Shown piece after piece: positions 45,401 to 54,513 of a stretch of DNA of 59,553 nucleotides; the stretch's first letter is position 1, and the number at the start of each line of letters is the position of its first letter. The position numbers and the translations under genes are program-made. This DNA comes from Oopsacas minuta (lineage: Eukaryota > Porifera > Hexactinellida > Lyssacinosida > Leucopsacidae). The DNA lies in the NCBI GenBank assembly GCA_024704765.1, contig JAKMXF010000039.1, positions 1 through 59,553 of the forward strand. Reading direction: 5' to 3'. The notes beneath the pieces were generated by a model. That model worked only from the letters and a program-made list of their open reading frames with translations, was not told the DNA's origin and did no database searches.

Positions 45401-45430
45401 AAATCAAACTGCAAGATATTAGAAACAAAC
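42429..45430. other. Non-coding, 3' of kinase exon 2
   Basis: No supported gene. Open stretches at 43118-43450 and 43457-43741 (plus) have no family resemblance. Two regions (about 42640-42720 and 44510-44625) share ATAAATACCG/AGAAATACAGCCTGCC, GTTTC(T/C)GAAGAAATTC and ATGAGAAACA in order, so they are copies of a dispersed repeat; 43795-44300 resembles 33185-33600. If the kinase model is right, this is intron after exon 2. Confidence 0.45.
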
Positions 45431-45689
45431 CTGTAATAACATGATAAAATGTAGCACCAATGCTCCAAAGGTCCACGTTTCTTGTAAAAGTCTTCCCTTT
45501 ATTCTTTCTTAAGACAGCTCGCTCGTACATATCCGGATGGAGATATTCTTCAGTACCATAGAGTGAAGTAAATGTATCAGTGGGATCTAATTGCCTAGCT
45601 GCACCAAAATCAACTAATTTATACACGTGGGATCCGTCCTCGACAATACATCGCATGATATTTCCAGGTTTTATATCACGGTGAATAAT
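45431..45689 (-). CDS. TBK1/IKK-epsilon-like kinase, exon 2 (catalytic core)
   Basis: 259 bp, 86 codons plus one base. It begins after a TTTACATAG acceptor at 45690 with [14 protein letters not shown] (catalytic Asp, about residue 133 of the joined protein). [11 protein letters not shown] carries the DFG Asp (about 155). The activation loop [20 protein letters not shown] has a Ser where TBK1 is activated by phosphorylation, and is followed by [17 protein letters not shown]. The donor GGTTTGTTT follows in phase 1. The preceding exon ends in phase 0 with the matching residues HLQK. Exon 3 (52564-52937) starts in phase 1 and restores TG-RLPFRP. All motifs needed for an active kinase are present. 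Confidence 0.93.
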
Positions 45690-46669
45690 CTATGTAAAGA
45701 ATTTGAATATAAAAACATAAAAAGAAGGTAGGTAACCCAAGGTAAGAAAAGAAAATCAGCAAGAGGGAAAAGGTCCAAAGAGTAAATGGAGCTTGGAAAA
45801 CTAAAAATGACAGAACATATTGATATTATAAGGAAGAAAATTACAAAATAGGTATGCAGTTTGGCACATAAGCAACAACAACAAAAGGAATTCAGAAAAT
45901 CCATAAACAGAGGAGAAAGAAAATTTCGAAGAACTAAGTAGAGTAGGGAGGATTGGGGATATAGTTGCCCCTATCATCGCACAAGATATTGCAGTGCTGT
46001 ATCAACTTGTTGGAATATTTTTTAAAATGAATAAGAAAAAATCCACAATACCGATTGTTGATAATTTCGTAGATTTATAGATGTACATGTAGTAATAATG
46101 AATAAAAATGATCAAGATTATAATATTCAGGAACACAGAATAGGTAATGCAGAAAGATGCCATTTTTGAAGTCAACAAACTAGCATTCCGATAATTTACT
46201 CTTTGACGAAAAGATTAGTGTGTATAGAAAAAGTGGATCAATTTGGGACTGAATTTGAATAGTATCAGTATATTCATTAGAATTTGGAAATATTTGAAAA
46301 TAGTTGGTGTTAAAGAACATAATTATAGACAATAGACGAATAAGCGTATTTCATATCAAGATCTTCATGTATAGATTCCAGGTTAGGAATTTACATATCC
46401 TAAACGTCCTAATGTAAAATGAGAGCTTTGGACATCGAGTTAACAATGGAGACTTAAAAAGTGAGTTCCATTTAATATAAGTCAAGTTAGAGCCTAGTGA
46501 ATAGACTGTGGGTTATTTGAGCACTTTACGGGAAGTAGATATGAAGTTAATATCTTAGCAGATGAAATCAAATGTTTATAGTAAATCTAGGATAAATAAT
46601 CAATTGGTACATCAGAATCCATCTACAAGCAGTATATTATATAGATAAGCATGAAATATTCTCCTAGAC
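45690..46669. other. Non-coding, 5' of kinase exon 2
   Basis: Presumed intron upstream of exon 2 on the minus strand. A purine-rich stretch around 45700-45960 gives a long hydrophobic minus-strand reading (45671-45904) that is compositional, not a gene. No element was recognised. Confidence 0.4.
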
Positions 46670-46682
46670 CAGGGCTGTATCA

Positions 46683-46860
46683 ACTCATTTTGAGTTGGCA
46701 AAATCAACTCATTTTTTTCTACCAACTCATTCAACTCATTTATTTCATCTAGCTTATGTAACCAACTCATTTCAACTCATTCAACTCATTCAACTCATAT
46801 CAACTCAATCAACTCATTTCAATTAATTCAACTCATTGAATATAATGAGTTGATACAAGC
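46683..46860 (+). repeat. Subterminal array of TCAACTCATT decamers
   Basis: About a dozen near-copies of TCAACTCATT (some shortened, two inverted as AATGAGTTGA) packed in 180 bp just inside a hAT terminus. This position and spacing suit transposase-binding subterminal repeats. Confidence 0.85.
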
Positions 46861-46991
46861 CGTGATGTAATACGCATCAAACTAGTCAAAGTCCCGATTC
46901 CCAACCCTGGTAATATGGCTGAAAGTGATTTTTATCAGTAAAATAGATTATAATTAGAGAGAAATATAGACTAAGAGTCAAGATAATCAAC

Positions 46992-47193
46992 TCATAAATG
47001 CACTCGGATAAGTAAAGTATTAGTAGTATTAGTCATCGCACTCTTCTGACGTTGTAACCAATGCTTTAGGGTAACGAACATCTCCAGAGTAGATATTTCT
47101 AAAGTAGCTCGATGAGGTCGACAAATCCGTCCTGCAATACTGAAGACTCGCTCATTTTCAGCAATTGATGGGGTTGGTAATAAATAAATTTCA
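46992..47193 (-). pseudogene. hAT transposase C-terminal fragment
   Basis: The minus-strand reading into the contig edge carries IYLLPTPSIAENERVFSIAG, the hAT dimerisation signature (PxSxAxxERVFS), then RICRPHRATLEISTLEMFV and LKHWLQRQK. The motif is normal, so the copy may have been functional, but everything upstream is lost at the N at 47194. This is a different hAT family from family A. Confidence 0.8.
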
Positions 47194-47194
47194 N
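47194..47194. other. Single N, probable contig join
   Basis: Interrupts the hAT transposase C-terminal fragment; the right side is unrelated. Confidence 0.85.
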
Positions 47195-47839
47195 GAACAT
47201 GCTCGAAAGAGCAAGTGTATAAAGCACTTTTGAGAGGATACAATGTTATTTTTGTCTGGTTTAATCATCCTGGGTTGTGTTAAATTGTGCAAAATGATAA
47301 TTCTGTTATTTTCACTAGCAATCATTGTGTTATTACATGTAATGTTTTGTTCTGCACAGCCAAAATTAGCCAAAATGACAATTACGGGTTGTTGTGTGCA
47401 TATGTCATATCTCAAAACGTGACGTGTTAGAAAAAATCTAAGGCCAGATTTGGATTCAGCATGGCCATATTAGGCTAGGTAAACTTGAAACGAGCAAGGA
47501 ATAAAAAATAAGTTGTAAAATGTTGTCCAGTGTTATTAGCAATAAAACAAAAATTTTAGCATCATTTCAAGTAATATGCAAAAAAGGTGTTAAAATATAA
47601 TAATTTATATAATAAATCTGTGAATTTATAACTCTCAGACTCTGAAATTCTCAAAATAGCTCTCTAAGCCCCCCAATTACCCCGACAACATGTTAAAACC
47701 TAATCTCTAGCTCGCTTTTGTATTACATAGGATGTTTGAAAATATGATCAATCACCAAAAGGTGTGAAATATTCACTTTAGAAAACATTCATACGCTAGG
47801 TGCAAATCTCCGACCAAAATGTATATGTAGGCCAATTTT

Positions 47840-48900
47840 CATGTTAATTGGACTGTTAGATTTCGCACGACGCAGGGATGGAAGCCGACCTCGCACATCG
47901 TCCATGTACGTTCATGCCATTAGGGAATCTCACTCTAGGAGCTGCGCTACTAACAGGGCTAATGACAGACTAACCGGACTCCTCAAGTGGAACTACATCA
48001 ATGGTAGTGTTGTAAGAAAGGGATTTTATCTAACCCTGGATTCACAGAATGTATATATTCAGTAATTGATTTGATTCATACTGTGTGGTTCTAACCTAGT
48101 CAGGGAATACTTATTTGGTTTAATTTACTGTCAGTATGCGACTTGTACTAGGACTCGTATCCTTGTGCAGTGCAGTAATAATTATAAATATCGTTAATCC
48201 TCCGCAACTACTTGCTCCCTTAAGGACAAGATCTTCGGATCCCTCCTGTCGAGAAATGGTCTTACATTGGATAGATGGTGTGTCTACATCGATGTATCCA
48301 TGGCACAGTGTGCAGTACTTTGGGTATATCATGAATCAAGCAGGTTGATGTTTCCACATAGTTTGATATATTTCAAGCTTGGATGCACTCCTGCTAGTTC
48401 GCGTGTTACCTTGCTTGGTTTCTCCAGTTAAAGTGAATCCTTAGGTTTGTTGGTTCTTGCTAGTTGGTGCTGGGGCTCTGGGGTTTTTAACTACGCTTTA
48501 GTAGAGTTTACCCCTAGCTTATATTTTTTCAGTGGGTACATGGTTGGTGGACTAGGGGATTGGTGTCTGAGGGTCGCGTATGGGCCGCTGGTTCGCCAAG
48601 CACAACTGCTCTTGCCCAGGTGGGCTTGTTCCACTGCTCATGTGTGTCTTCTGAAATGAGTTAAGTGGCGGCCTCCTTCAGTAACAAGTGAGGATGAATA
48701 ATTAAACAGCGGGAATATTAAAGAAACCAGCTTTAGGGCGATGTGCAATGGGAGCACCGGTGGTTGTTATTGCAACTAGGTCATCTGTGGATCCCTCCAG
48801 CAGCATTCTGGTATTATATGTTAAATGTGACTCCCTGATTCGGTACAGGTTTTGCATTCTTCCGGAAACTCCGTGATGTATCTGTCGTAGCATTCAAGAG
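47840..48900. other. GC-richer block of unknown origin
   Basis: Noticeably richer in G and C than its surroundings, especially 47865-48000 and 48440-48660, with overlapping open stretches on both strands (plus 47841-48065, 48136-48348, 48447-48659; minus 48120-48332, 48702-48893). The readings LIGLLDFARRRDGSRPRTSS (plus) and YRIRESHLTYNTRMLLEGST (minus) look protein-like, but I recognise no family. It may be a decayed element or a transferred fragment. No TIR was seen. Confidence 0.35.
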
Positions 48901-48955
48901 GCATGGGAATTAACAAAATAGGTCAAAAGCTGCAATAAGCTAATTAGAAGATATA

Positions 48956-50230
48956 CAAGGGTGGGGCATAAGTTCTGTTCCATATTAAATAGGATATTTT
49001 TTATTCAAAACTATTCTGATTAAATTAAAACTTTCATAATCGTGTTTACTATATTGGTTGAATTTACATAATATCATCATGTTCGATATAGCTACCTTTC
49101 TTATAAATAGCAGCCTGAAGTCTGGGTCGGAATTGGGATACGGCGTGTCGGAAGTGATCCTGGGGGATTTTCAACCATTCTCGTTGCAAACAAGCTTTCA
49201 ATTAGCAAATACTCGTATGAGATACAGCGCAGGCTTTTTGCTCAAGAATGGAGCAGACACGATAATCAATGGGATTCAAATCTGGTTGGAAGGTGGCCAT
49301 TCTTTGGAAATAAAGTCGATTTTTTGGTCCCGAAATCACTGCTGAGTAGCATTAGCTGTGTGCGCTAGTGCACCATCTTGCTGGAAGGTCCAATTTGTGT
49401 TTCTAAAGTGTTTACGACTTGTAGCTTTCACTCCAGCATCCAATATCAGTTCTTGGTAAGTTTTATCATTAATTTTCACACCTGAAGGTACAAATATGAG
49501 ATTCGTCCTGAAATTTTCGGAGATACCAGGCCAAACCATGACTGAAGCGTGCTTTTGAGAGCTGGGAATAAATCGAAGGCAAAATCCTATCGTTTTGGTT
49601 ATTACTTACCTCTTCTATAGCAAATAGCTTCTTGTCAGTAAATAGTATGCGGTCCACAACTGAAAGCGCGGTACGCGATAACAGTAGTCGGAATCTTTGC
49701 TGCCTCTTTTCTCTAAGAGTCCTTATAAGCAAGGGAACCTTCCTTCTTTTGAGAGACATTAATCCTAGGTCACCATGCACAAGGCGTCTAAGCGATCTCG
49801 AGTTTACTCCAAAGTCTCTGGCCATTTTCGCATCGAACGTCGTGGATTTCGCCAAAATCTCTTCTTGACCTGTTGTTGCTGGCACTTAGTCCTAGTAGTA
49901 CGTTGAGGCCCACTTCTAGCTCTGTCTTGCATGCTTCCAGTTTCCCTATATCTTTTGAAAGCGCGATAGACAAATTTCTGGAAAACTTCATCTTCTTTGA
50001 GCGATGTACAAATTTCGGTTACAGATTTTCCCCCTTGAAATAGGCCTATATTTTCCGCTCTTTTGGCTTCCATAACAATAATATATAAATTATATAAGAT
50101 GATCCCAAATCGGTATGGCAATCAAATAGAGACATACCAATGTACTTTATGGGCTGATTTCATTCTAGTTAATCAATTATTAGCATGAAAAGTATATCAA
50201 ACTATGGGACAGAAATTATGCCCCACCCTG
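48956..50230 (-). mobile_element. Tc3-like element with both ends and TA duplication
   Basis: CAAGGGTGGGGCATAAGTTC at 48956 and, on the minus strand from 50230, CAGGGTGGGGCATAATTTCT. TA lies directly outside both ends (48954-48955, 50231-50232). 1275 bp, with a minus-strand transposase broken at several places. It is the same family as the relic at 19846-21968. Confidence 0.9.
49058..50073 (-). pseudogene. Tc3-like transposase pseudogene
   Basis: Starts near 50073 with MEAKRAENIGLFQGGKSVTE and the helix-turn-helix that follows (FVYRAFKRYRETGSMQDRAR). After a frameshift (49469-49885) it continues MARDFGVNSRSLRRLVHGDL, LKRRKVPLLIRTLREKRQQR and VVDRILFTDKKLFAIEE, the first catalytic Asp region. 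A further shift (49336-49539) gives MVWPGISENFRTNLIFVPSG, YQELILDAGVK and TFQQDGALAHTANATQQ, the second catalytic Asp. The third block (WPPSNQI-like, normally YSPDLNP) and the C-terminal tail are degraded to about 49058. At least three frameshifts or stops are present, so it is inactive. Confidence 0.85.
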
Positions 50231-51493
50231 TAGGGAACATTTAGGCAGGAAGACATCTTATGAAGAGAAATTAAGTGACTTTGTAAAAGACTCGCATCTA
50301 AAAGTAATCAAGTGAGTTTAGAATTTCGATCAAATTAAGATGTAAAAAATTTGGAGAAGAGAGTCACACTAAAACAGCGGGTCCCAACTTCGGGGTCGCG
50401 GGCCCCATAGGAGACGCGATTGCATTCCTTGGGTGTCATTTGATAGACTCACGCACTTACAGTATGCGTCGTACTAGATAATTTTAGGTGGTTGTAGCGA
50501 TAACGAGAGTCTTTGCTAAGGAAACAATTTTGGCTCCTCTACTGCCGTATCCCTGTCAAATTTGAGACATCAATCACTGGACATAACCCAATTTCCTCTA
50601 CACTTTGGGTGAAATATAAATTAATTGTTCAGGGAATCCATGGATGCAATAATTATGAGAATTTACGAACTACAAAAGTCTAGAATATATTAAATAATGT
50701 TCGATAATAGGTCTATGTTCGTGAAACACAGTTACCCTACTATCAGTGAAGTTCCTGGGATGTTGGCAGGTATGTACTGGTTCTCAGCTTGCCGAAGGGT
50801 AGTAGAAAGAAAAATTTTACATAATTTAGGAGCGGATCCAGGATATATCTAGGGAGGAGCGAGTGAGAAGACGATTGCAGGGATGGTCGTCCCTATAAAT
50901 TCGATTCTCAGATCTCCAGGTATCGATTTGTAACCATTCTTGGATCCATTAGAGTAGCGAATTCATACTCACATACATAGGCCTAGCTAGCATTTCACCT
51001 TTAGGTTTCTGGGGATTTAAGAAATACCAATGAGGTTACTGAAAGCTTAATAATACAGAGATTGCAATCTCCCTCAGTAATCCAGAGGTTGTTGACAATT
51101 GCAATGGGGTTACATGAAGCAGGAACCCATTACAGCAACCTAGATAAGCCATGCTGACAAATATTAATTAATTGCCAATAGAGTTGAAAAATATATCTTA
51201 TAACCTGGGTCTTCTCAAATTGTCTAGCAGTGGTAATGGGGTCCGAAGTGGACAATTAGAGAAGGACTACTGCATTATACATAAAGCACTCGTATTGGTT
51301 CTTTGACTACTTATCATAGACTCATTTGATAAGGACTGGAGGCAATAAAGACTCAAATCTTATGAGTTGTGATGAATTTGTAAAAATATGCAATCCATGT
51401 TTCCTTATGTATTTGCCAACTTTATCAAGTCAAACTCTAATAATTTGTGAAAATATCATTAGATCATTAAGTATGAATTCTGAATTCATATAT
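50231..51493. other. Intergenic with one hAT end
   Basis: A hAT-like terminus (CAGCGGGTCCCAACTTCGGG from 50375) is followed by about 90 bp of recognisable subterminal sequence. No coding region is attached. The rest has no recognised gene. Confidence 0.45.
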
Positions 51494-51784
51494 CAGGGCA
51501 TTCAATAAGTCTTGTGGGTCTTGATATATCTTAGGAATTAGTCAAGTAATATATCTAACTTTCATATATTATAAGCCCATACAGTTAAACTCCATATGCT
51601 GAAAGTTTCAAGCTTATTCAATACAAATTATGAATTTAAGAGATAGTTACATGCAGTCAATTTATACCCACTGTTGAATTTATGACTTCAAAGGATGATA
51701 ATTTCAACCTCAAATGGCGAGCTTACATAGAGTTTCGCACAATACTCAAGATCCAGCCCGTACAGATCTTCAGCGAGTTCCAGG
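51494..51784 (+). mobile_element. Mariner-like element, 5' end only
   Basis: CAGGGCATTCAATAAGTCTT, then about 170 bp of leader matching the reverse complement of 53450-53607. The first transposase codons (from about 51682: MTSKDDNFNLKWRAYIEFRT, then IQPVQIFSEFQ) run into the N at 51785. It is the same family as 42220 and 53096. Confidence 0.8.
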
Positions 51785-51785
51785 N
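51785..51785. other. Single N, probable contig join
   Basis: Interrupts the mariner transposase about 35 codons in. Confidence 0.85.
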
Positions 51786-51884
51786 GAAACGTTGATTTAT
51801 TTCAGATGGCTATCATGTAAGAAGACAAAAAGACAGCCACTACCATAAAATAACAGGAAAAATTTAGGAAATACATAAAAATCG

Positions 51885-52050
51885 TTGACTTGTAGATGGA
51901 AAAAAAACTGGACGTACTGGAAAGAATCTGAAAGCAGATTTGAATTCAGCGTAAAAAACTAGCTTAGAAAATGTCAATATAATACTTGATGAGAAAATGA
52001 AGTTAAATTTTGTTGACCTGTGTAATTCATTGCAATAAAATTAGATTGGT
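51885..52050 (+). repeat. Dispersed repeat, GCAGATTTGAATTC family
   Basis: The phrase GCAGATTTGAA(A/T)TC followed by AAAAA and TAGAAAATG recurs at about 58936-58975 (plus), 56695-56830 (minus) and more weakly near 47440. TTGTTGACCTG-G-TA then follows here and in the 56.7 kb copy. It is non-coding and of unknown class. Confidence 0.6.
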
Positions 52051-52563
52051 TCAAACACTCAAATCCAATAGATCAATATATTTTGACTCACAGAGTTTTT
52101 GAGATATCACTTAAACGTTGGATCTTGTTCCTAGATGTATAATATTCCACAAACATTACAAATTTCAAGTAACTAACTCATTACAGTTCCTCAATCAATT
52201 CCAGACGAACAAAAAACCATCGACAAATTGATATATAGATATAACGTAAAGGGAAAATACAGCATACGCGAAATTCAAAATGGATAATTCAGAATCAACA
52301 ATTTGTATTACTACACCTTTGTTGAATTTAGAGCACCCTCAATTTTGAATTAGGATAAATCCTTACTTTATTGGCGCAAGTAAATTATTAAGATTGGAGC
52401 CAATGGGTTTGGGTCTCAGGACTTTAAAACAATATTAGTTGATAACGAGCAAAAACCTCTCTCACATTCGTATACCAGTGGTTACTATTTGATGGAGCAA
52501 ACATAGAATGTATTGAATATATTTCCCAGAAATGTTGTAGTATGTAAGAGATCAACAAATTAC
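52051..52563. other. Non-coding, 3' of kinase exon 3
   Basis: After the exon 3 donor on the minus strand. An open reading continues past the donor on the minus strand to 52424 in another frame, but I see no match to the next part of TBK1-type proteins, so it is taken as intron. Confidence 0.4.
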
Positions 52564-52937
52564 CCTTTCTTTCAGTTGAGCAAACCAATTGGAACTTGTT
52601 GGTTTTGGGTCCAAGTATATCTTTAGAAATGATGAATTGAACAAGCAAAAAATACTGACACATTTCAATGATGTTATCAAACGTATTTGATCAATAAAAT
52701 CTGGGAACGTCATACAATTCTCGGGATTAGACTCTAAGATTCCAACAAGGATAGAAGATAAAAGTAGTCTAAAGTGAGCAAATGATGAGATGTAGTCGGG
52801 AAGACTTGTCTCCCAAAAGATTTTCCCATTTTGTTCATTTTGAGAGGCAGAAATAACTCCTGATCTCTTTTCACCAGTCATTCGAAACATTGTTTGTTGA
52901 TCCAAACGTCCCAAATATGGACGGAAAGGCAGCCTAC
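52564..52937 (-). CDS. TBK1/IKK-epsilon-like kinase, exon 3 (C-lobe and start of ULD)
   Basis: 374 bp: two bases completing a codon plus 124 codons. It follows a GCAATCTAG acceptor and starts in phase 1, so that joining exon 2 gives TG-RLPFRPY. LDQQTMFRMTGEKRSGVISA, then SLPDYISSFAHFRLLLSSIL and GILESNPENCMTFPDFI complete the kinase C-lobe. From about SLKCVSIFCLFNSSFLKIYL onward it fits the start of the ubiquitin-like domain that follows the kinase in TBK1 and IKK-epsilon. The exon ends ...LKER at 52564 before GTAATTTG, in phase 0. The rest of the ubiquitin-like domain and the coiled-coil exons are not found in this window. Confidence 0.85.
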
Positions 52938-53095
52938 CTAGATTGCAAACAAATATCAAAAAAGAAAAGTCATCAAATACATTGGCTAGATGTGCGGATC
53001 TGGTCCATTCAACAAAAAGACAAGATATCAGTTAGAATGTATTAAAGAACAACCTAAAATACAATACACAACCGACTACAGTAGATATCGATTAC

Positions 53096-53607
53096 TAGGG
53101 CATTCAATAAGTTTCGCGGGTGATATCATAGAATATGATACAAACACTATACACACTAATTCACTATATTATCTATTCAAAGTAATCCCTTCCTGCAGAT
53201 ACACAAAGTTTTAACCTCTCCACCCACTTGTGAACACATTTTTGTACTCTCCTTTGGGGATGGATTTGAAGTACTGGTACAGGCCTGTTCTGAGTGCTTG
53301 TGATTTGCTAAAATATTTGCCTTGAAAGTGATTTTAAGCTTGGGGTATAGCCAAAATCACAAGGAGCTAGGTCAGGTTAGTATGGTGAATGGGAAGTAAT
53401 TCTAACCCCTCTGCATCCAAGAAATCTTTGGTTAGCTTAACTGTGGGGAATGTTGAAATCATCATACTTTGAATGCATAAATTGAACAGTAAGTATCAAT
53501 TGACTACACGTAACTATCTCAAAAATTCATAATTTGTATTGAATAAGCTTGAAACCTTCAGTATATAGAGTTTAACTATATGTGCTTATAATATATGAAA
53601 GTTAGAT
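53096..53607 (-). mobile_element. Mariner-like element, internally deleted
   Basis: The 3' TIR starts at 53096 (AGGGCATTCAATAAGTTTCG). The C-terminal transposase part on the minus strand (about 53160-53435, including TVKLTKDFLDAEG) joins directly near 53445 to the 5' leader (53450-53607), so most of the gene is deleted. The outermost 5' TIR is also missing: the MITE at 53608 begins instead. Confidence 0.75.
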
Positions 53608-53807
53608 ACCGTAAACTGGGGCTACTTTGGCCCACTAGGTTTGCTTTAGCCCAAATATTGAAATTTGCTTACGTATCGAATAGATATTGTATTTGTATTC
53701 GAAATTGTCTACCGATATTTGAAAATTCGTTAAAAATTCGGCAAGTCATTTTCAAGCATAATACTGAATCTAATCTAGTTTCTTCGAAACTTTGATATTT
53801 GGGCTAA
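53608..53807 (+). repeat. Second copy of the ACCGTAAA MITE, truncated
   Basis: ACCGTAAACTGGGGCTACTT and onward matches the left arm of 17033-17273, and the inner part is similar. It ends in the start of the right arm (ATATTTGGGCTAA) at the N at 53808. Confidence 0.8.
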
Positions 53808-53808
53808 N
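53808..53808. other. Single N, probable contig join
   Basis: Cuts the MITE 53608-53807 within its right arm. Confidence 0.85.
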
Positions 53809-54027
53809 GATTTAGTATATGTAAGTATAATTGTGGCGATAATACAGATTCATTTACCTATTTCCCCATTATGGCCATTTTGCCACACTGTGCATTATAT
53901 ACTATTATGATTTGGAAATACCTCTACAGGGAATTCTCCAGAATCCTATCAAAGGAACATATTACCGTAAAATATATGCATTTGTAAAGATAGAGATAAG
54001 AGATTAGGTGTATAAAGCAGAGCTTAA

Positions 54028-54150
54028 GTATACTACAGTTTTGTAATAGAAAAACCCATACCCTCATTCGAAGAGGTGAGTCTTCATTAATCAGAAAATG
54101 ATCTTACTTACAAGATAGAAGAGCTAATACAAAAAAACTATACTATTATT
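54028..54150. repeat. Diverged copy of the TAGCTCAA MITE
   Basis: AGTATACTACAGTTTTGTAA and the inverted AATAGTATAGTTTTTTTGTA enclose TCATTCGAAGAGGTGAGTCT and related sequence, paralleling 17463-17616 in the opposite orientation. Confidence 0.5.
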
Positions 54151-54250
54151 TTCATAGTTTAGTAGTATATCCTAGGGTAGATGCTGACATGTAGAATATA
54201 GCAACATCTACCTCAGAAAAGTACACATTATTATTATCATGCTATACGCC

Positions 54251-54513
54251 CAGGATTTCCGTGAGTATGGGAAAGGGAATCAATTTCTTGCTATAGGATA
54301 ACTAATGGGAATGCACATGAGGAAAACCCCTTGGAATTGTCATATGGGAAAACCTATGGGAATTCCATTGATGAAACCTTGGATTCCCATGTATTCTCTA
54401 TACCATCCCAAGTCATTCTCTTGAGGGAATTAATTCATATTTTCAGGATTGCCAGCCGAATGGGTATCGTTTTCTCTCTAAGGGAATTGAATTCCATACC
54501 CACGTAAAGCCTG
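54251..54513. repeat. Non-autonomous hAT-like element, CAGGATTTCCGTG ends
   Basis: CAGGATTTCCGTGAGTATGG at the left and CAGGCTTTACGTGGGTATGG (minus) at the right. The interior is full of GGGAAT/ATTCCC motifs in both orientations, the same design as the other CAG-ended elements here. No ORF. Confidence 0.75.

Larger units (their letters stand above)
46670..47193 (-). mobile_element. hAT 3' end with TCAACTCATT array
   Basis: The terminus CAGGGCTGTATCAACTCATT at 46670 is followed by an array of TCAACTCATT-type decamers to about 46860. Then comes the C-terminal coding part of a hAT transposase, cut by the N at 47194. Coding is on the minus strand, so this is the 3' end. Confidence 0.8.

Noticed and set aside
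45671-45904. Hydrophobic minus-strand ORF next to kinase exon 2
   Set aside because: Arises from a purine-rich intronic stretch; not membrane-protein-like in pattern.
48136-48348. Plus ORF with a signal-like start (MRLVLGLVSLCSAVIIINIV)
   Set aside because: No family match or exon signals; the region is open on both strands because of its composition.
39389-52937. Trans-splicing or three different TBK1 paralogues as explanation of exon order
   Set aside because: Exact phase matching of complementary, non-overlapping exons on separate contigs plus an adapter remnant makes scaffold error far simpler.
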